DNA of 6,071 nucleotides from Rickettsiales bacterium (GTDB taxonomy: Bacteria; Pseudomonadota; Alphaproteobacteria; Rickettsiales; UBA1997), in NCBI GenBank assembly GCA_947455365.1, contig CANGNU010000066.1, forward strand, positions 1 to 6,071. The letters are read 5' to 3'. Below the pieces are notes generated by a model that saw only the letters and a program-made list of their open reading frames with translations, was not told the origin of the DNA and did not search any database. A program made the position numbers and the translations under genes. Positions 1-6,071 of the stretch are shown here, in pieces (the first letter of the stretch is position 1; each line of letters starts with the position of its first letter).

Positions 1-1068
1 CCTGATGACGAAGAAGAATTTGACGCAAAACAACACATTACTTTAGCCCATGCTAAACAAAAAAACTCTAGCATAAAAATTGGCGAAGAAGTTGTGCAAG
101 AGCTTCCCCCAATTGACTTAAACCGTGTTGTCGCTCAAGTTGCCCGCAACGAAATTATCAAAAAAGTTAAAGAAGCTGAAAAAAATAAAGAATACAACGA
201 ATTTAAAGATCGCATTGGCGAAATTGTCAGCGCTTCAGTTAAAAAAGTTGGCCTTAAAAACATTGTTATGGAAGTTGACGGCTATGAAGCAGTTATTCAT
301 GAAAGCGGGTTGATTTTAAAAGAAACTCTGCGCGTTGGCGACCGCGTTCGCGTCTACATTGAAGATGTAAAAAAAGAACCATTTGGCGCGCAAATTTTCC
401 TTTCTCGTACTCACCCACAATTTTTGGTTAAATTGTTCGAGCAAGAAGTACCCGAGCTTTACGAAGGCAATATTGAAGTTAAATCTGTCGTTCGTGATGC
501 CGGCTCTCGCGCTAAAATTGCCATTTACTCTCGCCGTGATGATATCGACATTATCGGCTCATTCATTGGCATTCGCGGCTCGCGCGTACAATCAGTCAGC
601 GCCGAATTACGCGGCGAAAAAATTGACATTATCAAATGGTCACCAAACATTGCCGAATTTGTCATCAGCTCGCTTACTCCGGCAAAGGTTAACAAAGTTA
701 TTGTTGATGAAGAAAACAACCTTATTGAAGTGGTTGTCGCTGAAAATCAACTTAGCTTGGCAATTGGCCGCGGCGGACAAAATGTTAAACTTGCTTCAAA
801 ATTAGTTGGTTACAAAATTGATGTAATCACCGACGAAGAAGAATCGGTTCGTCGCACTACAGAATTCAACCAAGCTTCAAAATTATTCGTTGAAGCGCTT
901 GATGTTGAAGACATGATTGCTAACTTGCTTGCATCTGAAGGTTTCTTGACTGTTGAAGATTTAGCCTCGGCTGAAGTCTCTGAAATTCAGTCAATTGAAG
1001 GCTTCGACGAAGATGTTGCTAAAGAAATTAAAAAACGCGCAGAAGAATATTTGCAAAAAACTGCGTAG
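1..1068 (+). CDS. nusA: Transcription termination/antitermination factor NusA, 5'-truncated by window edge
   Basis: NusA binds RNA polymerase and nascent RNA in the cytoplasm and modulates pausing, termination and antitermination. The frame is open from base 1, so the gene begins upstream; 355 residues are visible and, by comparison with E. coli NusA, roughly 70 are missing. In window residue numbers: end of the N-terminal polymerase-binding domain with the LPPIDLNRVVAQVA stretch (about 1-70), S1 domain (about 73-137), KH1 with GIRG at 190-193, KH2 with GRGG at 256-259, and one helix-hairpin-helix acidic repeat (about 290-350, containing EGFLTVEDL and SIEGFDED). It stops just after this repeat, whereas E. 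coli and many alphaproteobacterial NusA proteins continue into a second repeat. The GTG at 94 is an internal Val codon, not the start. infB follows on the same strand, the classical nusA-infB order. Identity is very secure; only the upstream end is unknown. Confidence 0.97.
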   Translation, partial: PDDEEEFDAKQHITLAHAKQKNSSIKIGEEVVQELPPIDLNRVVAQVARNEIIKKVKEAEKNKEYNEFKDRIGEIVSASVKKVGLKNIVMEVDGYEAVIHESGLILKETLRVGDRVRVYIEDVKKEPFGAQIFLSRTHPQFLVKLFEQEVPELYEGNIEVKSVVRDAGSRAKIAIYSRRDDIDIIGSFIGIRGSRVQSVSAELRGEKIDIIKWSPNIAEFVISSLTPAKVNKVIVDEENNLIEVVVAENQLSLAIGRGGQNVKLASKLVGYKIDVITDEEESVRRTTEFNQASKLFVEALDVEDMIANLLASEGFLTVEDLASAEVSEIQSIEGFDEDVAKEIKKRAEEYLQKTA

Positions 1069-1077
1069 ATATTTTTG

Positions 1078-1107
1078 TCGAGATTTATAATTTTTCTAAA
1101 ATCTCGA
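1078..1107. repeat. Inverted repeat in the nusA-infB spacer
   Basis: A perfect 9-bp inverted repeat, TCGAGATTT (1078-1086) and AAATCTCGA (1099-1107), encloses a 12-base AT-rich loop. A run of five T lies before it and a run of eight A after it on the + strand. A rho-independent terminator for nusA would need the T run after the hairpin, so this does not look like a terminator; the flanking T and A runs could instead lengthen the stem past a bulged G. It may be an RNA processing or stability hairpin between two co-transcribed genes. The function is inferred only from position and symmetry. Confidence 0.4.
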
Positions 1108-1140
1108 AAAAAAACTTGATTAAATTTTGAACTAAAACAA

Positions 1141-3678
1141 ATGACCGAAACAACAGATAATTCAGCATCGCGTTCAAAATTAACCTTAAAGCTTACACCA
1201 AAAGCTGCAGGAGTTGCGCCACAAGTTGCGCCTACAACCACTAAGGCGCCAGACACTCGTCGCGCAGGTTCTTCATCAGTGCAAGTTACCATCAAAGGTC
1301 GCAAAAGCGCAGCGCCACAAGAACCAACTCTTCCTAAAGGCTTAAGCAAAAGTGAATTTGAAGCAAGAATTAAAGCCATTGCCAGCACACAGGCTGTTGA
1401 AGTTGATGAGCATAATGTGATGGATAAAATTTCCAAAGTTACCAAAAAAGCTGCGGCAAAAAAACAAGAGGAAGAAGAAATTGCGCCAGTTGAAAATGAA
1501 GTTGCAGTTGAAGAAATTGCAGTTACAAAAGAAGAAAAACCAGAGCCAGAGCAAGTTGCGCCAGTAAAAAGCGCACCAGTTGAATATAGCGTTCGCGATA
1601 AAATTCAACAAAGTTTAGAGGTTTCTAATCGCCAAAAAGCTGAACGCGAAAAAATGCTTGAAGAGCGCCGCAAACTAGAGCAAGAGCGCCTTGAGAAAGA
1701 ACGCGAAGCCCGCGCCAAAAACAAAAAATTCACCGATGACTTTGACAATGCCAACAATAAAAAGAAGCCACAATTCAAAGAAAATAAAGTCAATACTCGC
1801 AAATTAACTTACATTATTGACGATGAAAACTTTGACTCTGATGGCGCTGGTGGGTTCCGTCGCCGTAAGAAAAAATCACGCGAGCAACATGCACCTCAAG
1901 AAGCAAAAGAATACAAAAAAATTATCCGCGAAGTTTTATTGCCAGAATTAATTACAGTAGCCGATCTATCTGATCGCATGGCTGAAAAAACTGGTGATGT
2001 TGTCAAAAAACTGTTCTCGATGGGCATGGTTGCTACTTCCAACCAAGTTATTGACGCCGACACTGCTGAATTAATCATCGGCGAATTTGGCCATACCGCC
2101 AAACGCGTTTCGCACGCCGATGCTGAAACTGCACTTAGCCAAGAAGATGATTCAGCTTTTGAAAAAACGCCGCGCGCGCCCGTAGTTACTATTATGGGAC
2201 ATGTTGACCACGGCAAAACTTCACTGCTTGACGCCATTCGCACCACCAAAGTTGTTGATGGTGAATCGGGTGGAATTACCCAACATATTGGCGCTTCTCG
2301 CATCAAAACTAAAAGCGGAAAATTCATTACATTCTTAGACACTCCCGGCCACGAAGCCTTCACCGAAATGCGTTCGCGCGGCGCCAACATTACCGACATT
2401 GTCGTTCTAGTTGTTGCAGCCGATGACGGCGTTAAAGAACAAACCATCGAAGCAATAAGCCACGCCAAGGCCGCGAAGGTTCCCATTATTGTTGCAGTAA
2501 ATAAAATTGATAAGCCCGGAGCAGACCCAGAGCGGGTTAAGCACGAATTATTATCGCACGAAATTATCTCAGAAGATTTAGGCGGCGATGTAATGTTTGT
2601 GCCAGTTTCTGCCAAACAAAAACTCAATCTCGATAAATTAGAAGAAGCAATTTTGCTACAAGCAGAAGTTTTAGATTTGCGCGCGCGCTACAAAGGCAAG
2701 TCTTGCGGCGTGGTTATTGAATCTCGCGTTGACCCTGCAAAAGGCGTTGTTGCTTCACTTCTTGTGCAAAAAGGCACCCTTGATATTGGCGACTTAATCG
2801 TTGTCGGTACTTCATTTGGCAAGGTGCGCAAAATGTCTGACGATAACGGCAAAAATTTAAAAATTGCCTCGCCGTCAATTCCAGTAGAAATTCTTGGCTT
2901 AAATCAAGCGCCAAATGCTGGTGATGAATTTTTTGAAGTTGAAGAAGAAAAACAAGCGCGTGAAATTATTGTTTATCGCGAAAGAAAAGAACGCGAAGAA
3001 AAGGCAATGAAAAATGCTGCACGCTCAATTGGCGACATCTTCCGTGAGTCTGGCAAAGGCCGCATCAAAAACTTAAATGTTATTATTAAGGCCGATGTAC
3101 ATGGCTCGGTTGAGGCAATTTGTGGCGCCGTAGTTAAACTAAACAATGACGAAGTTGCAGTTAAAATTGTTCATCAAGCCACAGGTGGCGTGAGTGAAAG
3201 CGATATTTCTCTTGCTGCAGTTTCTGGCTCTATCATTATCGGATTCAATGTTCGCGCCAATCCAGCCGCCAAAGAAATTGCTAAAGCAAAAAATGTCGAT
3301 GTGCGCTATTACTCAATTATTTACAATGTAATTGATGACTTAAAACTGCTTCTTTCAGGAATGTTAGAGCCAACTCAAAGCGAAGAGGCTCTAGGTCAGG
3401 CAGAAATTCGTCAAGTCTTCAAAATTTCTGGTTCAGGAAAAATTGCCGGCACTTTTGTTACTTCTGGCATGCTCAAACGCAGCGCCAAAGTTCGCTTGCT
3501 GCGCGATAATGTTGTGGTTCATGACGGAATTCTTAAAACTTTGAAACGCTTCAAAGACGATGTCAAAGAAGTAAAAAATGGTTTTGAATGCGGTATTGCC
3601 TTTGAAAATTATGAAGATATCAAAGAAGGTGATATGATTGAATGCTATGAAATTATCGAGCAAAAACGCTCATTGTAA
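1141..3678 (+). CDS. infB: Translation initiation factor IF-2
   Basis: IF-2 is the cytoplasmic GTPase that brings initiator fMet-tRNA to the 30S subunit and promotes 50S joining. It has 845 residues, a normal length for alphaproteobacteria. Domains: a short basic IF-2-associated N-terminus (about 10-60); a low-complexity A/P/V/E/K linker (about 90-150, APV at 115-117, 140-142 and 145-147); a charged probable coiled coil (about 161-196); the IF2_N domain (about 261-312); then the G domain with G1 GHVDHGKT at 353-360, G2 GGITQHIGA at 377-385, G3 DTPGH at 400-404, G4 NKID at 454-457 and G5 SAK at 490-492. His404 is the conserved GTPase-site histidine. A beta-barrel domain (from about 516), C1 (about 641-745) and the fMet-tRNA-binding C2 (about 752-845) complete it. 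ATG 1141 is the only reasonable start, since an in-frame TGA lies at 1117-1119. No Shine-Dalgarno sequence precedes it. It lies 72 bases after nusA and is probably co-transcribed with it. Confidence 0.99.
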   Translation: MTETTDNSASRSKLTLKLTPKAAGVAPQVAPTTTKAPDTRRAGSSSVQVTIKGRKSAAPQEPTLPKGLSKSEFEARIKAIASTQAVEVDEHNVMDKISKVTKKAAAKKQEEEEIAPVENEVAVEEIAVTKEEKPEPEQVAPVKSAPVEYSVRDKIQQSLEVSNRQKAEREKMLEERRKLEQERLEKEREARAKNKKFTDDFDNANNKKKPQFKENKVNTRKLTYIIDDENFDSDGAGGFRRRKKKSREQHAPQEAKEYKKIIREVLLPELITVADLSDRMAEKTGDVVKKLFSMGMVATSNQVIDADTAELIIGEFGHTAKRVSHADAETALSQEDDSAFEKTPRAPVVTIMGHVDHGKTSLLDAIRTTKVVDGESGGITQHIGASRIKTKSGKFITFLDTPGHEAFTEMRSRGANITDIVVLVVAADDGVKEQTIEAISHAKAAKVPIIVAVNKIDKPGADPERVKHELLSHEIISEDLGGDVMFVPVSAKQKLNLDKLEEAILLQAEVLDLRARYKGKSCGVVIESRVDPAKGVVASLLVQKGTLDIGDLIVVGTSFGKVRKMSDDNGKNLKIASPSIPVEILGLNQAPNAGDEFFEVEEEKQAREIIVYRERKEREEKAMKNAARSIGDIFRESGKGRIKNLNVIIKADVHGSVEAICGAVVKLNNDEVAVKIVHQATGGVSESDISLAAVSGSIIIGFNVRANPAAKEIAKAKNVDVRYYSIIYNVIDDLKLLLSGMLEPTQSEEALGQAEIRQVFKISGSGKIAGTFVTSGMLKRSAKVRLLRDNVVVHDGILKTLKRFKDDVKEVKNGFECGIAFENYEDIKEGDMIECYEIIEQKRSL

Positions 3679-3696
3679 TTAAATTTGTAGAAGTTT

Positions 3697-3716
3697 TTGC
3701 GTCAATACTGGCGCAA
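3697..3716. repeat. Small hairpin in the infB-pilin spacer
   Basis: TTGCGTC (3697-3703) can pair with GGCGCAA (3710-3716), one pair being a T-G wobble, around a six-base loop. A run of T precedes it and no T run follows, so it does not qualify as a rho-independent terminator on the + strand; on the - strand it is followed by A residues. It could be a weak attenuating or processing hairpin, or chance. Whether infB and the downstream pilin gene share a transcript cannot be settled from this. Confidence 0.25.
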
Positions 3717-3744
3717 TCCAACATATTTCTAAATAATTTTCATA

Positions 3745-4680
3745 ATGAAAAAAGTTTTTCTTAAAAAAGCATTTTCAATAATTGAACTTTCGATTGTTTT
3801 GTTAATTGTTGGCGTAATTATTGCTGGCATTATTCAATCAAAAGACTTGGCGCAAACTTTCAAATTAAGCAATGCGCGCAGCCTTACTCGCAGCTCTCCC
3901 GTTACTTCAATTAACGGCTTACTTTTTTGGGCAGAAACTACCTTAGATGGCGCAATCTCTGACGCAAAAACTCCGCGCGATGCACAAACTGTCAGCAAAT
4001 TTAACAACATTAACTGGAATTTAACCCAAAAAAATGGCCTAGTTCAATCTGACAATAGTAAAAAACCTCTCTACAAATTTAATATAATCAATAACCTGCC
4101 TGCCCTTGTATTTGACGGCATTGACGACTATTTAAGCAGTGAGAGTCAAATTTCCAACTCTACCTTTCTACCCAGCAATACCAACAATACTACTTTTGTT
4201 GTTTTTAATCCTCATGGCGCTGGATATTTATTTAGCTACTACCTATCTTCTGCAAGCAATTTCACTCTACAAGCCGCTGCGGCTCTAGATGACGAAGATA
4301 ATGTTAATGCGCAATTTAGTTTTCCTAATTTAGATAATGCAATTACAAGCGATACAAAAATTATCAATCAGCCCAGCATTGCTACAATTTACAAAGAACC
4401 TGATGTTGTAGAATTTTTTCTTAATGGCCTGCTTGTATCATCGGTGGCGGATAGCAACAGCTTTGAATCGGGCTCTGCTCCAATCGATTTAGCTGCAGAT
4501 CGATCTTTAGGTCATTACGATAATTTTATCAAAGCCGATATTGGTGAAGTTATCATCTATAATCGAGTTTTAAAAACTGAAGAACGACAAGAAATTGAAA
4601 AATATTTAAGTAAAAAATGGGGAATTGAATTATCAACCCCGGTTTCAATAGAAATTACACCCATCAATCCTTCATCTTAA
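3745..4680 (+). CDS. Type IV pilin-like protein with LamG/concanavalin A-like domain
   Basis: This is a 311-residue protein with a class III (type IV prepilin) signal: a basic leader MKKVFLKKA, then FSIIELSIVLLIVGVIIAGII as the hydrophobic helix (10-30). Cleavage by prepilin peptidase is predicted between Ala9 and Phe10, putting Glu14 at the conserved +5 position; Ala replaces the usual Gly at -1. The rest (about 58-295) resembles a LamG/Laminin_G_3 jelly roll: the start LLFWAETTLDG, LPALVFDGIDDYL at 118-130, a VVEFFLNGLLV strand at 221-231, and the typical ending DIGEVIIYNRVLKTEERQEIEKYLSKKWGI (265-294, given here by its key words). There are no cysteines, so no pilin disulfide loop. It is probably a minor pilin or pseudopilin displaying a binding domain outside the cell; the ligand is unknown. 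No assembly genes (ATPase, platform, secretin) are in view. An in-frame TAA at 3730 fixes ATG 3745 as the start; no Shine-Dalgarno is visible. The cytochrome gene follows after 13 bases. Confidence 0.85.
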   Translation: MKKVFLKKAFSIIELSIVLLIVGVIIAGIIQSKDLAQTFKLSNARSLTRSSPVTSINGLLFWAETTLDGAISDAKTPRDAQTVSKFNNINWNLTQKNGLVQSDNSKKPLYKFNIINNLPALVFDGIDDYLSSESQISNSTFLPSNTNNTTFVVFNPHGAGYLFSYYLSSASNFTLQAAAALDDEDNVNAQFSFPNLDNAITSDTKIINQPSIATIYKEPDVVEFFLNGLLVSSVADSNSFESGSAPIDLAADRSLGHYDNFIKADIGEVIIYNRVLKTEERQEIEKYLSKKWGIELSTPVSIEITPINPSS

Positions 4681-4693
4681 TTAATTAAATTTT

Positions 4694-5224
4694 ATGACAA
4701 TTAAATATCACATTTCAGCGCACATTCTTCACTGGTTCATGGCTTTGTTAATTTTTACATTACTTGGTCTTGGAATTTATATGACAGATTTTTTACCAAG
4801 CGACGCACCAAATAAATTTGCCATTTATGACTTACATAAATCTCTTGGTGCAATGGTTTTAGTGTTGGTTTTTATTCGCATCATTAACCGCTTCTTACAC
4901 ACCGCACCCGGCTTGCCTCAAGGCTTGCCAGCAATTGAAAAAATTGCTTCTCATACTGTGCATGCGGCGCTTTACGCATTAATGATTATCGTGCCTCTTT
5001 CTGGCTATTTAATGTCAAATTCTTACGGATTTCCTGTACATTTTTTCTCAATCACTTTGCCAAATTTAATTGCAGCAAAACCAGAAATGGGAAAAATCTT
5101 TGCTGAAACCCACGAAATTGCCGCTTACACTTTAATTGCCGCAATTGGCTTGCACATTGGTGGTGCGCTGAAGCATCGCTTCTTCGACAAGCCAGAAAAT
5201 GATGTTTTAAAAAGGATGTTGTAA
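4694..5224 (+). CDS. Cytochrome b561 family membrane haem protein (CybB-like)
   Basis: This is a 176-residue integral membrane protein of the bacterial cytochrome b561 / Ni-hydrogenase cytochrome b family, close in length and layout to E. coli CybB. Four transmembrane helices are visible at about 10-30, 47-67, 86-107 and 137-158. Candidate haem b ligands, by alignment from memory with CybB, are His13 (in LHW), His48 (DLHKS), His87 or His90 (SHTVH), His140 (ETHE) and His154 (GLH). The family moves electrons between quinones and other partners in the inner membrane; E. coli CybB is reported to oxidise superoxide to pass electrons to ubiquinone. The exact partner here is unknown. The start ATG is preceded by an AT-only spacer without a Shine-Dalgarno sequence. 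It lies 13 bases after the pilin-like gene, and its TAA shares one base with the hisF ATG, so it is very likely in an operon with hisF. Confidence 0.93.
   Translation: MTIKYHISAHILHWFMALLIFTLLGLGIYMTDFLPSDAPNKFAIYDLHKSLGAMVLVLVFIRIINRFLHTAPGLPQGLPAIEKIASHTVHAALYALMIIVPLSGYLMSNSYGFPVHFFSITLPNLIAAKPEMGKIFAETHEIAAYTLIAAIGLHIGGALKHRFFDKPENDVLKRML
5212..5216 (+). promoter_or_regulatory. Shine-Dalgarno site for hisF
   Basis: AAGGA lies seven bases before the hisF ATG at 5224, inside the end of the cytochrome b561 gene. It is the only clear Shine-Dalgarno-like site ahead of any start codon in this window. Together with the TAATG overlap it supports the chosen hisF start and possible translational coupling. 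Confidence 0.7.
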
Positions 5225-5979
5225 TGCTAAAAAATCGCATCATTCCCTGTTTAGACATTAAAAACGGCCGCGTTGTCAAAGGCGTTAATTTTGAAAACTT
5301 AATTGACGCTGGCAATCCTGTTAATCAAGCGGAATTTTACTACAAAGATGGTGCTGATGAGCTTTGCCTTCTAGATATTAGCGCCTCTTCAGAAGATCGC
5401 CCAATTATTTTTGATGTTATAAAAGATGTCGCAAAAGTGTGTTTTATGCCCCTTACTGTTGGCGGCGGCATCAATAAAGTTGAAGATTTTCATCAACTTT
5501 TGCGTTGTGGTGCCGACAAAATTTCCATCAATAGCGCGGCAATAAAAAATCCGCAATTAATCAGCGACGCTTCTAATAAATTTGGCGCACAATGTGTGGT
5601 AGTGGCCATCGACGCTAAAAAAAATGCCGCAGGAAATTATGAAGTTTTTACCCATGGTGGAAAAAATGCTACTGGCCTAGATGCAATAGAGTGGGCGCTG
5701 CAAGCACAAAAACTTGGCGCAGGAGAAATTCTCTTAACCTCGATGGACCGTGATGGCACTAAGTCTGGCTACGATTTAGACTTGATAAAAAAAATTACCT
5801 CACAATTAACAATTCCGATAATTGCTTCTGGTGGGGTAGGAAATTTAGAACATCTGCGCGACGGCTTAAATGCTGGCGCCAATGCAGTTTTAGCGGCATC
5901 AATTTTTCACTTTAAAGAATTTTCTATTAAACAAGCGAAAGAGTTTTTGGCGCGAGAAAAATTATTGGTTCGATTGTAA
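5224..5979 (+). CDS. hisF: Imidazole glycerol phosphate synthase cyclase subunit HisF
   Basis: HisF is the cyclase half of the HisFH complex. It uses ammonia from the glutaminase HisH to turn PRFAR into imidazole glycerol phosphate (histidine pathway) and AICAR (returned to purine synthesis), in the cytoplasm. The 251 residues form a complete (beta-alpha)8 barrel of normal length. Catalytic Asp11 (CLDI) and Asp130 (AIDAKK) are present. So are the phosphate-binding segments VGGGI (79-83), DRDGT (175-179), ASGG (201-204) and AASIFH (224-229), and residues matching the Thermotoga ammonia gate and interface: Arg5, Glu46, Asp98, Lys99 and Glu168. Loop-1 Lys19 is kept, but the usual LRDAGDP reads LIDAGNP (Ile27, Asn31). 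Start ATG 5224 has AAGGA seven bases upstream and overlaps the preceding stop by one base. No other his gene is in the window, so HisH must be encoded elsewhere. Confidence 0.98.
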   Translation: MLKNRIIPCLDIKNGRVVKGVNFENLIDAGNPVNQAEFYYKDGADELCLLDISASSEDRPIIFDVIKDVAKVCFMPLTVGGGINKVEDFHQLLRCGADKISINSAAIKNPQLISDASNKFGAQCVVVAIDAKKNAAGNYEVFTHGGKNATGLDAIEWALQAQKLGAGEILLTSMDRDGTKSGYDLDLIKKITSQLTIPIIASGGVGNLEHLRDGLNAGANAVLAASIFHFKEFSIKQAKEFLAREKLLVRL

Positions 5980-6052
5980 ATTTTCTAAGATGATTGAAAT
6001 TTATTTGCAGAATTTTGCCTTATAAACTGTATCAAAACTAGGTCACGCTAAT

Positions 6053-6068
6053 TCTCGCTGAAGCGAGA
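6053..6068. other. GC-rich hairpin at window edge, possible hisF terminator or end of a convergent gene
   Basis: TCTCGC (6053-6058) and GCGAGA (6063-6068) form a perfect 6-bp stem around a TGAA loop, 73 bases after the hisF stop. It is markedly more GC-rich than the preceding AT-rich stretch. A T run that would make it a rho-independent terminator is not within the window: ACGC-like bases follow directly and then the sequence ends. Alternatively, these bases are the 3' end of a - strand gene; two - strand frames stay open to the edge, ending at stops at 6038-6040 and 6043-6045. All three + frames are closed. The 5980-6052 stretch shows no gene. Confidence 0.3.
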
Positions 6069-6071
6069 CGC

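Noticed and set aside
383..805. 140-codon open frame on the + strand inside nusA
   Set aside because: It is out of frame with a clearly conserved NusA segment and has no recognisable domain.
94..1068. NusA starting at GTG 94
   Set aside because: The frame is open to base 1 and the upstream residues fit the NusA N-terminal domain; the GTG is an internal valine and the gene is cut by the window edge.
1896..2627. 243-codon open frame on the - strand
   Set aside because: It lies wholly opposite the conserved GTPase region of infB and its translation (Ser/Thr/Ile-rich, no recognisable motif) is what codon bias of the opposite gene produces.
3697..3726. Possible promoter TTGCGT - 18 bases - ACATAT before the pilin-like gene
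   Set aside because: Both boxes match the sigma-70 consensus poorly and such matches are expected by chance in AT-rich sequence.
4677..4688. 12-bp palindrome TTAATTAATTAA across the pilin-like gene stop codon
   Set aside because: It is made only of repeated TTAA in an AT-only spacer and can be explained by base composition.
5990..6025. Tiny open frame after hisF (ATG 5990, 11 codons)
   Set aside because: Too short, no Shine-Dalgarno and no family signal.
5994..6026. Possible promoter TTGAAA - 21 bases - TATAAA after hisF
   Set aside because: The spacing is too long and no + strand gene starts downstream within the window; all three + frames close before the edge.

Overview
This window looks like a chromosomal segment of an AT-rich alphaproteobacterium (about 40% G+C by eye). 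The basis is protein wording: the NusA segments RTHPQFL, SKLFVEALDVEDMI and SIEGFDED, and the N-terminal layout of IF-2, match alphaproteobacterial family members as I remember them. The modest gene set and AT-rich spacers would suit a streamlined or host-associated lineage, but hisF argues against the Rickettsia type, which lacks histidine synthesis. The exact order is not determinable here.

Layout: all five genes lie on the + strand. Bases 1-1068 hold the 3' part of nusA (its start lies outside the window). A 72-base spacer with a 9-bp inverted repeat leads to infB (1141-3678), a complete translation initiation factor IF-2. A 66-base spacer with a small hairpin leads to a type IV pilin-like protein carrying a LamG/concanavalin A-like domain (3745-4680). 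A four-helix cytochrome b561 (4694-5224) follows after 13 bases, and its stop codon overlaps the start of hisF (5224-5979) by one base. The last 92 bases are non-coding as far as visible and end in a GC-rich hairpin cut by the window edge.

The first half is the conserved nusA-infB transcription/translation core. The second half is accessory in character: a probable surface-exposed minor pilin or pseudopilin, a membrane haem protein and a lone histidine/purine-linked enzyme, packed tightly enough to be co-transcribed but with no obvious shared pathway. The gene often found next in proteobacteria, rbfA, is absent at this position. No mobile element, CRISPR array, tRNA or rRNA is visible. The points most worth a second look are the pilin-LamG protein and its position, the NusA C-terminus with only one acidic repeat, and three of four visible start codons lacking a Shine-Dalgarno sequence.
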